Assembly: GCA_000231825.2 (NCBI GenBank)
Contig: JH720342.1
Location: forward strand, 603,944-647,100
DNA: 43,157 nt
Direction of reading: 5' to 3'
Source: Tetrahymena elliotti 4EA
Taxonomy: Eukaryota; Ciliophora; Oligohymenophorea; Hymenostomatida; Tetrahymenidae
The notes below the pieces were generated by a model that made no database searches, had not been told where the DNA came from, and was given only the letters and a program-made list of their open reading frames with translations. A program made the position numbers and the translations under genes. Positions 10,897-23,199 of the stretch are shown here, piece by piece; position 1 is the first letter of the stretch, and each line of letters opens with the position of its first letter.

Positions 10897-11804
10897 TTTA
10901 ACTACTCTCTTAAATGACCAAATCAATATAAAATATACACTATTAATATATTTAATTCTAAATTATTTGCGTGTAAAAATTCATCTATGTCAAGACTTCT
11001 TACACAGTCATATTTAAACATGCAAAAATCAATCAATTAAATCTGTTTGTATGTATATTTATTTACTCATCCTCCAATCATATTATTTTACTCAATTTTC
11101 ATCCTTCATTCACTCTCTCAACCAATCAATAAATCAATCAAAAAAACAAAAAAATAAATAATCAATCAACCCTTTTCCTTCAAATTTCTAAACTCTGTTT
11201 TTTTTACAATTTCAGCAAAATTTAGTATGTAACCAGTCATATAAAAATATAAATTTATCCTTTATATATTAATTTCATACTTCTTGCTTACATAATCTAA
11301 TTAATATCTTTAATCTTTAAAATTAAACAAATCATTTTGAAATGCAACTTTTTTGTAAATACCTTTATTCATAATCAAAATTTATCTTTCTAAGATAAAA
11401 AATTATTATTTCTATTTGATATTTTTATTCTCGGTAAAAAGTTGAATAAATCAATTTAGACAAGACATTATTCAAAACAAATCAAAAATTAATTCTAAAT
11501 AAAAAAACCTAACTCTTTATTAAATTACAAAGGAAAACTTAGGCATTTGTATTAAAATAATTTATTTTTATTAATTTTTCTTGAAAAGGAAAGTCGAAAT
11601 TAAATTTTAATAGAAACAATTCGTAGTTATGAGAGTTAGTTAAACATGTGCTTTAAAAAATGATTTTTTTTCAACAAAATTTAAAATATGTTTCTTTGAA
11701 TGAAAACAAAATATTCATACAATAATATTTTGATATTCATAATAACTCTCTGATTTGTATACTAATCTTCTTATCTTCTTGATGCTCATTTTTATTATGT
11801 CTTC

Positions 11805-12245
11805 ATGGAAGATATTAATTAAACCTTTTATAATAGAGTAAGAATAACATCCAAATTAAACAAATATTAATCACCTGATCTAAAGATTCTCAATAGAACA
11901 AAGACAGGATCCAGTAATAAATCTCTATATATCGTTTATGATAGCTCAGGAAATTTACTATTCTAAAATCTTTTTTCTCAGAAAATAATAAGCTTAATAA
12001 AATAAATCAATATTTTCAGGATGTTATTAATTTTTAATTAAGACCTTGAAAAAAAAAGAGTTGTTTTTTATAAAAAGGTCTTAATTAAAACTGGTTTTAT
12101 TTAACAAGCATTTATTGTATTAAATCTCAGAATTCATCTTAATTAAAAAGGTCTATTTAATTATTTGAAAAAAGAAAAAATAATTTTATTCAACTTGATT
12201 TCCCTGATTAAATCAAAGGTAATAAAAATAAATAAATACCCTTGA
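11805..12245 (+). CDS. Doubtful ORF, 146 codons
   Basis: Reading TAA/TAG as Gln, the frame runs from ATG 11805 to TGA 12243-12245. The first 60 residues look protein-like (DLKILNRTKTGSSNKSLYIV) and lie in the GC-richest part of this region. The later half overlaps a perfect 16-bp inverted repeat and turns into Leu/Ile/Lys-rich sequence typical of translated AT-rich DNA. An open frame this long can occur by chance when only TGA stops. I recognise no family. A short exon with an unseen intron is also possible. Confidence 0.22.
12032..12090. repeat. Perfect 16-bp inverted repeat (hairpin)
   Basis: TTTTAATTAAGACCTT (12032-12047) is the exact reverse complement of AAGGTCTTAATTAAAA (12075-12090), with a 27-nt spacer that is itself A-rich on one side and T-rich on the other, so the stem could extend. 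A shortened copy of the right arm occurs again near 12140. Function unknown. Confidence 0.75.
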
Positions 12246-12589
12246 TCATACTACTTTTTTAGAAATTTCAATAAATAAAACTTATTTTCTCTTTTAAATT
12301 ATGAGCAAACATCTAATTCTAGGTGAGGATGAAACAATGCTTTGATATCATAATAATGAAAAAGCATTTATTATTGAATTTCGAATATTGGATAGTTTTA
12401 ATTTTTTTAATGATTTTTTAATTAAACAAACTAGATAGATAAAATTTTTATTTATAATTTTTAAAATAGATATTTAATTTATAATTTAATGAATGTTAAA
12501 AAATGTAATATTTTCGAGTTTGTTGTTGATAAAGAATTTTTTTTAGGTAGATATGTATTTTGAGGGAAGTAAGCTGGTTGATTTATCAC

Positions 12590-12664
12590 TTTAACATAAT
12601 ATTTTTAATAAAATTCTATTCTCAAATTTGCTTTATGAGGACTAAAATCATCTATTATGTTAAA
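12590..12664. repeat. Perfect 12-bp inverted repeat
   Basis: TTTAACATAATA (12590-12601) and TATTATGTTAAA (12653-12664) are exact reverse complements, 51 nt apart. Confidence 0.6.
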
Positions 12665-12742
12665 TGATTAATTTTGGATTTTAAATTAATTGCAATTTAA
12701 GACTTAATAATGAATGATATTCTTCTTTGAAATGAATACCTA

Positions 12743-12823
12743 AATAATCAAAAATTTGTTAATTCATAATTTTTTGATTATTACCAAGTAATCCAGGATA
12801 TTGCTAGAATTTTTTTGATTATT
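12743..12823. repeat. 12-bp inverted repeat with an extra arm
   Basis: AATAATCAAAAA (12743-12754) pairs exactly with TTTTTGATTATT at 12771-12782, and the same right arm recurs at 12812-12823. Confidence 0.55.
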
Positions 12824-13039
12824 TTGTAGGTAATGAATTATTGCATATGACAAAAACTCTTTTATAACATTTTTAATAAATTTTTGTTTTCATATTTATT
12901 AAATGAATTTTCTTTATTTTTGTTATTTCCTATAATTTATCAAAGTTAGGTCATACCCATTATTTTGAGAAATTATCAATAAGATCATAAAAATTTCAAT
13001 ATTTCAAGCTTTTAAAATTTTCAAATTTCAGTATAAATA

Positions 13040-13567
13040 ATGGAAAAACCAAAGTATGTGTATTTATTTATTGATACGTTTACAATAACTATAGATCTAA
13101 ATGAGAGAGATTGGTGCATTTTGATAAAAGAGAACCTAATATTGAAACACCTTCATCTTATATTTGGTTGTATCTTTATTTTAAATTATATTTTTTTCAA
13201 GATTTTTCTTGAGAGCGAAAATAATAAAAAATAGTCTGTCTAATTTTAAAGCTAAAAAGGAATTAATGAATGTTTATTTCAATTATTTGATCTGCTTTGT
13301 ATAAATACTAATATGAAATAAATGTTACTATAATTATAGAATCACAGTTTTTATTTCTTTGCAACTAACTAAAGCAAAAGCTAAATCCTATCCTATTTTA
13401 TAATCCCTTTTTTGTTAAAAAAATTATTTAATAAATAAAAAGTAGATTATCTAACTAATTATTCAGCAAATTTATCAATTTTGTATTTTACCAAATTTCA
13501 AGTTTTCTTTGAAAGGTTCTAGCAGCTAGTTAAGGCAGAGCTTAAATTTGAGATTTATTCATCTTGA
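13040..13567 (+). CDS. Doubtful ORF, 175 codons
   Basis: The frame runs from ATG 13040 to TGA 13565-13567 with TAA/TAG as Gln. It begins MEKPKYVYLFIDTFTITIDL and contains a hydrophobic stretch near residues 37-54. The composition (Phe, Leu, Ile, Lys, Asn) is what translated AT-rich DNA gives. No domain is visible and no intron is needed. It is listed because of its length, but could well be chance. Confidence 0.18.
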
Positions 13568-14980
13568 ATATTTCCTTATCTTTTTAATTAAAAATTAAAT
13601 TTAGTGAAATGGATTTAAAAAATGTGAAAATTGAAGGTTATTGAAATAGAAAATGAAATAAGAATTTCAAAATAAAATTTAAAATAAATCATAAATTAAT
13701 GAGTGTTTACGAGATATTTAGCATTAACTTTGTGAGTTTAGTACATTTTGCTATAAGAGAAAATAAAATTTATAAATCCTGTTTCTCAAACTTTATTCTT
13801 CTAACTTTTAATTAAACGATTATTTTTTCAATTAAAAAAGATCAGCAGAATAGGTAGGTTGGTAATTCATTTGATTTGTTAAAGAAATATTAATTCAAAA
13901 AAGATACTTATTAGACATGTTTTTGGAGAGATCTATGTTAAGCTCAGATTATTTATTAAACAAGAGAATAATTTTAAATCTTTTATATAAATAAAAAGTG
14001 AATTAATTGAAAGATATTGAGAAATTATTTATTCCTTCTTGGATATCTTATTAAAACTGTTTTTATTTTGTCTTCTTCTTTTTTATTATTATTTCCCATC
14101 GTTTTATTTCTTTAATTTATTTTCAAAAAAATATTTTTTTTCTTTAACCTTTTCATCTATCGAAAGGGCTATCTTTACATAAATAAATGGATTTGAAAAT
14201 AATTATCAGTCTCATTATTACCAGTATGATATTTTAAGTTTTACTTTATAAAATAAATATTTTTATAATATTTTAAATATTCATTCATGTTTTTGAAACA
14301 TTTTTCTCATTGAATTTTATAATATCATCTCCACTTTTTAAAAAATAAACAAACATTTTAAATTAATTTTAAAATCAAATTAAATCAAATCAAATCAATT
14401 TATTTATTATTATTATTTCAACTTTGAGTAATTTATAAATCATTTTTTAATTTTAATTTTCATTTCTAACTTGTATTTTATTTAGTAATTTCTAGAAGGC
14501 TAGATTATTGAATAAAAAAAGAAAAAATATTCCATAGTACAGTAACTATTTTGACTATTTGTAAAAAGTTAATTTACTTTATTTTATTGAGAACAATCTA
14601 CTATCAATCAATACATTATTTAATTTCAAAATCAATAATTATTAATTTGGATAATTCAGCAAAAAAAATGAGATGAAATGATGTAGAGAGAAAGCGAGCT
14701 AGTTAGTAATTATTTTTTAATGAAAATTGTTCAAGGTAACTAATGATACAAAATGATTGGTAGATTGATTATTAATTTTTTAATTTACAAAATGTTCATG
14801 AATTTATTTAGTTGTGTTTATTACTCTAAAATTTAACTCAAAAAGACTCTAAAAATTAGTAGTTTGTTTGTATATAAAAAATATCACTATTAATTTGCTA
14901 AATATTAATTTAAAATGATAACTATTTTTTATCTTTAATTAAAAAATTTTAATTGAAAAAAATTAATTTGCAAAATTAAA

Positions 14981-17900
14981 ATGAAAAAAAGAACAGTTAT
15001 TAAAAATCCTATCAAAAATTAAAGTTCTACTTAAAAAAATGATGAAAGATTATTTCAAGTAGCCTCAGAAGATTAGCTTTGCATGAGATCTGAACCATCT
15101 AAATGTTAACTTTCAATACAAAAAGATAACTACCCTATTATAGAATAATCTGTCAAAGAATAAATTAATCAGAATAGCAATATCAACTAGTATACAAAAT
15201 GCATTAAAGTCCTTAAAAAACCAAAAAGCGAAATAAATACCAATTAAACCCTTTCAAGAGATAACTAAGAAGACTTAGAAAAATTAAATAAAAATGATGA
15301 AAAAATCGATTTAGCAATAATAAATAATAATATTCAGAGTTAGAATAAAGAAAAAAAATAAATTACTTAGTTAATAGATAATCACCTTAATTAAAGCCCT
15401 TCAATTTTGTAAAAAAGTGAGAAACAATCAATTAATTTTACAATATCTAAATCACCTAAAATAGTCCCTTAGAAAAGTATATTAAATTAAAAGTAAAATG
15501 ATGAAATTGTTAACTCTACAAGCAAAGCTTAATAGAATAGCAACTTACAGCAAAGCGGTCTTAAAGATTTATTAAGTTAGTCTGAAAGAAAAGCTCGTTA
15601 ACAGAAAGAATAAAAGTTGAGCAAGGACTAAACAATTTTAGTAGAAGTTATACCTGTTAGTCAAGTGAAGAATATTTAAAAGAAAGCCTAATTTACTATT
15701 GAAATTCCTTATTTAGAGAGTGAGGAAAGTAAGATTAATAAACATTTAGTTAAAGAAAATGTTCTTAATAAATCGTTTAGCTCATTTAATGAAAAGCCTG
15801 TTATACAATAATAAAAATAAAGTCTAAACAAGTCCTTTTCTCAAAGCAGCAAAAATTTTTCAATTGGAAAAAAGCAACAAGATTCTCTAAATTAAATTTT
15901 ACCATAAGACTTACTTTAAAACGATGATCAAATAGATAAATAAGTGAAAAATATACAAAGCAAGAGCAATAGTAATAATCTGTTTTATTTAAGAAATGAT
16001 CCATAGAGTTAAAAAAATAACATTTAATCTCAAGCTCAAATAAAAAATGGTAATAATGATTATTAGGTTAACAATATTGACAAAATAAATAATTAACTTA
16101 AAAAATCAATGAATTAAACAAACTGTTATGAATAGAATAATGAATAATAAAAAAGTTAATCTTTGCAAGCAAAGATGAATTAAAAATTGATAGAGAAAAG
16201 AAATAATTAATAGCTATCTTTAGGTAATTAGGAGAATTTAATAGAAGACAGTACTGAGAAAAATTCAAAGAATAGAGATGATGATACTAAACATAGTTAG
16301 TATAGCTAGATCAATAATTTAGTTAATTAAAGCTTCAAGACAGCTTATTAGTAAGTTAAAGAGAAGTATTCATCTTAGAATGATGATTAGTTAAACAAAA
16401 AATTAGAAATTTTAAAGAATATGTAAGCAAATTAAAAAAAACGACGTGAAGAAAACAATTAAAAATTGGATATGCTAATGGATGAGCTTATTAAATTAAA
16501 TTAGAAGAAGGAATAAAATTCTAATTACAATTCTAAAAAGAAATAGAAAATTAACTAAGAAGAAGAAGACGCTGGCAAGTAATAGTAACAGTAGCAGTAG
16601 TAGCACCTCTCTCAATAACTCTTAGAATTGAAAGAAAGATATCTTAACAAGATTTTCTAATAAAAAAGTAATTAGAGAAATTAATTTTAGGATATATTGC
16701 CATAAAGTTAAAAGCTAAAAAGAGGTGAATTGGATTTAAATCTCTAAGTAAGAAAAAAATAATAAATGAATTCATTTGAAAATAATAATTTTGCAGATTA
16801 ACAATAAACTTATCAACTTTTGAATAGCAATTTACTCATCTAACAATCAAAGAATGAGCTTTTAACTAATAGTTTGTCGACCAATAAACAAAAAAGTATT
16901 GAAGTTTTCAGTCGCAATTCAGCAAATTAATAGTAAATAAACAAACTTTCTAATACAAAATAAATAGTTAATTAGCTATAAGTCAAAGATTAAAGGAATT
17001 CATTTTTAACTATCGATAAAGATTATTAACTCCAAAGAAATGAAACTTTAAATTTTAATCAAGCTATGAAAAATTAATAGCAAGTTCATGAATAGAAGAA
17101 ATAATTGGCTTTTTAAGATCCTAGATAGAAGGAAGTTGATAATTTGTTAGAAGATTAAATTTCAATTCAAATAAACCCATAATAGGAGATTAACCCATAA
17201 AATGAAGGATAGTAGAGTCTTTAATAATTCATGATGAAAGTTAATTAAAGTATTATCAATTTAAACAAATAAATACATGATTATTCCAATAAGAAAGATG
17301 GAAATAGATAAGCAAATTATATTGAAATAGATACAGAAGATGTTTAAACTAGTTAACAAATTCCATTTAAAGGATAAGGTAAACAAAGTTTTAGTGAAAT
17401 ATAAAAGAAAGAAAGATAATTAAACTAAAATAATTAATTAGTTGATAATAAAGTAAAATATATACTGGTTGGTTATGATGGTAAAGAAACTATTCCTGAA
17501 ATATAAAATGAGGAAGTTAATAACCAAAGAGAAAGTGATTTAAAAATGAAATCAAGTAGTCTGTAAGAATAAATAAATACTAAATAAGATAAATAAATAG
17601 AAGAAGAGAATTGTGTTATCTAAATTGATAGCTCAAAAAGCATAGATTAAGAACATATGTAGATGATATCTAAGATGGCAATGATGGATGTAGAAAAAGA
17701 AGAGAAAAAAGAAAATGTGGTAGCTGTTAATTAAGCTGATAATTAATTGCTGGAAAAGAAAAATTCAATAGAATTTGATATTAAGAAAATAAATCAAGCT
17801 ATTAAATCATTGAGCAAGAAAAAATTAAGCTTTTTGAAGCATAGAGAGAAGAAAATATTAAAATTGAAAGCATATTTGATTAGGCAGTTTAACTCTATTG

Positions 17901-20131
17901 ATTTATAAATCAAGTAATACAATACATAAAAATACAAAGACATTTTAAAGTAAAAACAATAACTGACTGAAAAAAGGTTAGAGGAGACGCTTTAAAAGTT
18001 ATACTAATAACAATTGAATTACATTTAAACTAAAAGATCACAATATAAGAAATCCCTCTAAAAATTTTAGTTTGTAGTTCAGAACGAAATTGATTTTGAC
18101 CATTTCATTGACAAGAAAAAACAAAAAATAATTGATAATTAAAACAAACAAGAATAAAAAGATACATCTTCATAATTGAATGATGAGTCAAATACTTCTT
18201 AGATATTAAATTAACAAGAAAACTAAATTAATTCAACAAAAAACATTTCTAATCCTGAAAACTAACAAAAAACTCTAGAAAATAATAATATTACAGAACA
18301 ATAAGACAAGCACTAATAAGAAAATGATCTAATAAATAAAGATCAACTTAATGAAAATGATACCAGGAGCATGTATTAGATAAGCTAAAATGATGCTTTT
18401 GATAAATTAGATGATGGAAATAATATTTAAATAAAAGGAAAAGATATTTTAAATAAAATTGATGAAGAAATTGTTAATAATGAATTAATAAATGAAGGGA
18501 ATGTTGCAGAAAAAAGTTAAATAAATGAATCAGGAATAGATTAGAAATAAACTGAAGAAAAAACAAATTAAGATTTAAATTTGAGAGATAATTAGAATGG
18601 TGATAATGAAGCTAAATTGTTAAATGATTTCCAATAAGAGAAATGCAATTCATTCTAATAAGAAAAATAATTGGAAGAAAAAATGTAGATAGAGGAATAA
18701 TGTAAAAGTTCTGATAAAATATATGCAGATTAGTAAATAATTTAGTAAGATTAGGAATAGATTGAATAGATTTAAAATGGGTCTCCAATAAATATGAATT
18801 AATTTTAGAGTCAAGTTGACAGTAATTCTTAAGCTACTCCAGAAATAGATGCAAAATATAAGATTATTAACCTAAATGAATTAAATTATCTTTCTTAAAA
18901 TAATAAATTACATTCTGAAAATACAAAACAATGCATTTAAAATAGACATTTTGAAGGTGGATTAATATAAAATGAATAAGAATAAATTGATGAATAGAGT
19001 TGTTAGTAAACTTTAGCATTTGATTTAGATAAAACTTAAATTCTAAATAAATAATTAGATTAGAGAGAAAATTCTGGAATGGATGAGGAAAAAGAAGAAT
19101 AAAAGATTAATTCAAATTTAAATCAAGAAGATTTAATTTAAATTAATGATGAAGATTTATTTTTTGATAATCATAGTAAAAATGACCAAGGTAAGAAAAA
19201 TATTTAAGAAACAGTTATTATTGATGACCTTTTTGAACCTGAAAACAAAACAATCAAATAAAAAACCAAAGAATACATCTCAATCAACATAAAATGTTCA
19301 TAAGATTAGTTAAATAATACTTAAATTAGTTAATAAATAAACAATAATTAACAACTATAACAACAATAAATTTTTGAGATTGATGATTTATTTTCAGATT
19401 AATAAACAAGGTCAAATAAACTTTAAGAAACTATCAAAAGCAGCATAGAATTAAAAGATACTAAAAATAATAATGTAATTTTACCATAGATTACTCAAAA
19501 AACAAAAGAAGAGGATAAAACCTAAGACAAAGAAGAAAGAAAATTAAAAAAGAAAACTAATCATGATTTCTTTTAAACTCTAATAGCTATGATTAAAACG
19601 TGTTCTTCCTTTGGTTTATCTGGGTATCATCATACCATTTATAAAATGCAAGAATAAATGGAATTAGAGAATTAAAAGAAATTAGAAGAATGGCTAGACC
19701 AAAGAAAATTTGAGGATAGAGTTGCAATAACTACTTCTAATCAACAATTTACTTTTAGTTTTAATAAGCATCCAGATAATATGCAAAAGTAAGTTTAAAA
19801 TTACTAAAACAATGATACAACTTATAATTAAAGCGAAAATTAACAAGAAAATAACCAAATTAAGTAATCAAAACAAAATGATGGTTTTAAAGAGTCTTTA
19901 CCAAAAATAATATTCCTAAAGAATTTCATTATCAAGAAAAAGGAAACTTAAAATAGGATTGAACTAAATTAGAAATAAATTGATTGTAATAAACATGCCC
20001 AAAAAAGCAGTAATTCTATGCAAATTGAGTATGAAAAAAAATAATCATCAGCAACTGAAATAGCTTCTTCTTAAAAACTAATCAAGATATCCTAACAGCC
20101 AATTAAGCATTTTAAAATTATAAAAAAATGA
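14981..20131 (+). CDS. Very large low-complexity, coiled-coil protein, 1716 aa
   Basis: A single uninterrupted frame runs from ATG 14981 to TGA 20129-20131, far too long for chance. Glutamine is coded very largely by TAA/TAG; Asn, Lys, Glu and Ser are also abundant. Residues about 480-560 are strongly helical and charged and include a poly-Gln run near 16585-16600. A second predicted coiled coil lies at about residues 935-1050 (KKKLSFLKHREKKILKLKAY). The middle-to-late part (about 1050-1500) is acidic and disordered. Near the C-terminus is a less biased segment (about residues 1535-1600) with CSSFGLSGYHHTIYKMQEQM and EEWLDQRKFEDRVAITTS, the best candidate for a conserved domain. There is no signal peptide or membrane segment. 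I do not recognise the family; a cytoskeletal or scaffold role is a guess. Its 3' end is repeated downstream. Confidence 0.85.
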
Positions 20132-20540
20132 ACATCATTTTTATTAAATTCTATTTTTTAAATGTCTTGCTTTTTAAAACGCTTATCCCAGTACTCTTTA
20201 TTGCTGATATTAAAAATATAATATCTTTCAACTTATGCAAATTGAATAAGAAGAAAAATAATCTGAAAAAATTTCTTCTTAAAAATTAGTAAAGATATCC
20301 ATCCTAACAACCAACCCTTCAAACACTTTAAAATAATCAAAAAATAAGTATCTTTTTATTAAATTGTATTTTATATAAAAATTTCTAAATGTGTTGATTT
20401 TTAACATTTATAATTATTGAAATTAAAAACACAATTTCATTCAACTCTATGCAAATTAATAAAGAAGAAAAATAATCAATCATAAAAAAACAGGTGAAAA
20501 AGTGTCTTAAAAATTAATAAAGATATTCTAACATCTAATC
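20017..20540 (+). repeat. Degenerate ~215-bp tandem repeat covering the 3' end of the preceding gene
   Basis: The motif TATGCAAATTGA followed by AAGAAAAATAATC-like sequence and AAGATATCC starts at 20017 (inside the last codons of the large gene), at 20234 and at 20448 (there ATGCAAATTAATAAAG). The flanking CTTTTTATTAAATT is also repeated, at about 20138 and 20350. Copies 2 and 3 lie beyond the TGA and have decayed. A fourth, weaker trace may exist near 20743. Confidence 0.8.
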
Positions 20541-23199
20541 ATTACACAGTTTTTTTAATAATTTCTTAATAAAGATTCTATCTAAAATCTTTGAAATGAA
20601 CAAGTAAATTTTTTTATAAAATTTAAATAAAACTAATGAGTAGTTGTTTAAAATGTTTAATAATAAGACAAATATTCGTTTTTTTAACTTTAAAAAGAAA
20701 GAGATCAATTTAATTCTATTAATTAATTTCAAAATTTATAATTTTGCAAATTAAAATATTTCTTTTTTTAACAAAAAATCCTAAATTAATCATTCTTTAT
20801 TCAATAAAAATCAAATTCAATTAAAAAAAGAAATTTGTTTCAGACAACAATAGATAAATAAGTGTTAATATCTAATCAAGATTATTTATTTATTTTTAAT
20901 TTTCTAATAATTAGAAAAATTAAAAATTAATTATAATTTTTCAAAAAAATAATTTTAATAAATTTTTCTAAGTCTGAAATAATTATATTATTTAAAAATA
21001 TGTAATTACTATCATTTCATTCATATTCATGGCATAATATTTATTATTTAACTAATTTTTTTGTTTTTATTAGTTTCTATCTTAATCACTCCTAGCCAAT
21101 TTCACCACTATTATTCTCACTTTTAAAAAATTAAAGAAAAAATGTTGAAAATAATGAGAGAAGTATTAAAATTTTCACAAAATCTCAAACAAAAAATAAA
21201 AATTGATAAATGGGCACAAATATTTTGTAAATTAAACCAAATGGTTAGTAAATAACTCATGAATTAAAATCTTTATTTATTTTATTCATTCATTTAGAAA
21301 CTCATAATTAATATTGAAACTCTATTTTTACCTAAGGTCAAGAGTCAAAGTATAGAGATTAGAGCAGTTTGCTATACCAGATACTAATTCTTCTGGACCA
21401 ATTTGGCTAATATTACTATTACTTTTAAAAATTATAAGAGAAAAGAATGAGAAAATATAAACATTTTTTTTTAATACTATAAGTAAAAATTAATGAATGA
21501 GCAGAACCCAACTCAAATTGGTTAGTAAATAACTCATAAATTAAAGTCTTTATTTATTTTATTCATTCATTCAAAAATGCATAATTAATTTTGAAACACT
21601 ATTTTTACTTGAGGTCAAGAGTCAAAGTTTAGATTAGAGCACTTTGCTAAGCTGGACCCTAATCCTTCTGCCCCAATGCTAATACTATTATTGCTTTTAA
21701 AAAATGATAAGAATAAAGATTGAAAAGAATCAGAAAATATAAAATTTTTTTTGAATACTATAAGTAAAAATTAATGAATGGTAGAATAAATATCAAGTAA
21801 ACCAACTTAAATTGGTTAGTAAGTTGCTTATAAACTAAAGTCTTTATTTATTTAATCATTCAAAAATGCATAATTAATTTTGAAACTCTATTTTTACAAT
21901 AGTAAAAGATTCAAAGTTTAGAGATTAGAGCATTTTGCTATGTTGGACCTTAGTCCTTCTGCCACAATTTGGCCAGAATTATTACACCTTTAAAAATTAT
22001 AAAAATAAACATAGAAAAGAATGAGAGAAATATAAAATTTTTTATTAAATTTTAATACAGCAAAGAAAAATTAAACCAAAAGAATAAATATTGTAGAGAG
22101 TGAGGAAAATATAAAAATTTCAATAAAACCTGAAACAACAAACAAAAATTAATAAATGAGCAAAATAAATATAATTAATATTGAAACTCTATTTTTACAA
22201 GAGCTAGAGAGTCAAAGTTGAGAGAATACAACATTTTGCTAAGCCAGATCCTACCTACCTGTTTCACCAATATTAATTATTCTAACTTTTAAAAAATTAT
22301 AAAATTGAAAACAGTAAGAAAAATATAAAAACTTATTCCTAGTTTTTGAATATTCTTTTCAAAGTTGAGCAAAAATAAATTGATTTCTTTTTTTTAATTT
22401 CTTTGATATTAAATCGAATCTGATTTAATTAAAAATTAATATTACAAGATTGATTATTTCTTCTAAAATTTTGCAAGATATAAAAACAAATTGAATTAAT
22501 CTTTTTCTTACTTATAAAATTTAGATAATACTGATAATCAAGCACTAAAATTTTTTCATTAAACAATTCAAATATTATAATGAAAGCTGACCACAGCTTT
22601 TAACTTGAAATAAATTTATATTATTATTTATCACTTTAATTCCTTGTAGCGAGTAATGAGGCTCGATAATAATAAATAATAAAATTTTGTTCTTTTCTAA
22701 AAACAAGCTATCATAAATTTTTAATCAAAAAACAAAATTAGCTTTATTAAAATTGTAAAATATCAAGTAGAGTCATTCATTTTTATTAAAAATTTGTATT
22801 TTTCAATATCAGTGTAATTAAATAGATAAGATTTATTGATATTAACATGAATAAAATATTGTTAAATAGTACTTTTTGCATTCAAAGAACTATCAAAAGG
22901 GACACATTTTTTAATTAAGGATGTTGCAAAGTTAGATATGAAAAATTATAAATAGAAATAATTAGAGAATAGCAAAGTTTAAAGATATGTTACATAGATA
23001 GATATTATAAATTGGAAATAGAAATAATTAGAGGAATGAACAAAAATAAGTAAGCCATTAAGCAAGCAAGCAGTTTTTGAATGTTTAATTAACTAAATGG
23101 TATTATTTATCATTATTATTTTGCATTTATTTTTAAGTTTTTGTATAAAATGAAAGATATAAAGATTTAACTAACTCACTATCAAACTAACAAGCTAAA
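20132..23199. other. Repeat-rich intergenic region
   Basis: The 3-kb region between the large coiled-coil gene and the convergent PDI-like gene contains both tandem arrays (listed separately). The remainder, about 20760-21060 and 22340-23199, is AT-rich. Two small hairpins stand out near 22584 (AAAGCTG-ACCA-CAGCTTT) and near 22650 (CGAG ... CTCG). I see no ORF worth calling. Confidence 0.5.
21060..22335. repeat. Tandem array of ~285-bp units, four or more copies
   Basis: Two anchors recur in order. GGTTAG is at 21243, 21530 and 21814. TTGAAAC, followed by TCTATTTTTAC or close variants, is at 21314, 21591, 21880 and 22182. Each unit has a less AT-rich core (AGAGTCAAAG ... TTTGCTA ... CTTCTG) and an AT-rich remainder with ATAAGTAAAAATTAATGAATG. 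Units vary from 277 to about 300 nt, and flanking partial copies reach 21060 and 22335. No long shared ORF is visible. Confidence 0.9.

Larger units (their letters stand above)
10897..14980. other. 4-kb AT-rich intergenic region with doubtful ORFs
   Basis: Mostly very AT-rich and featureless. It holds two long frames under the ciliate code (11805-12245 and 13040-13567) and a cluster of perfect inverted repeats at about 12032-12823, each listed separately. Bases 13570-14980 show no gene or RNA that I recognise; the end is the 5' flank of the gene at 14981. Confidence 0.5.

Noticed and set aside
10636..11017. Minus- and plus-strand ORFs over the RPL5 3' end
   Set aside because: They are out-of-frame shadows in a GC-richer, codon-biased exon.
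15801..16004. Minus-strand ORF inside the large low-complexity gene
   Set aside because: Antisense to an established 5151-base frame, with no domain or start context.
20535..20732. Minus-strand Leu/Ile/Lys-rich ORF
   Set aside because: Lies in decayed repeat sequence and has the composition of random AT-rich DNA.
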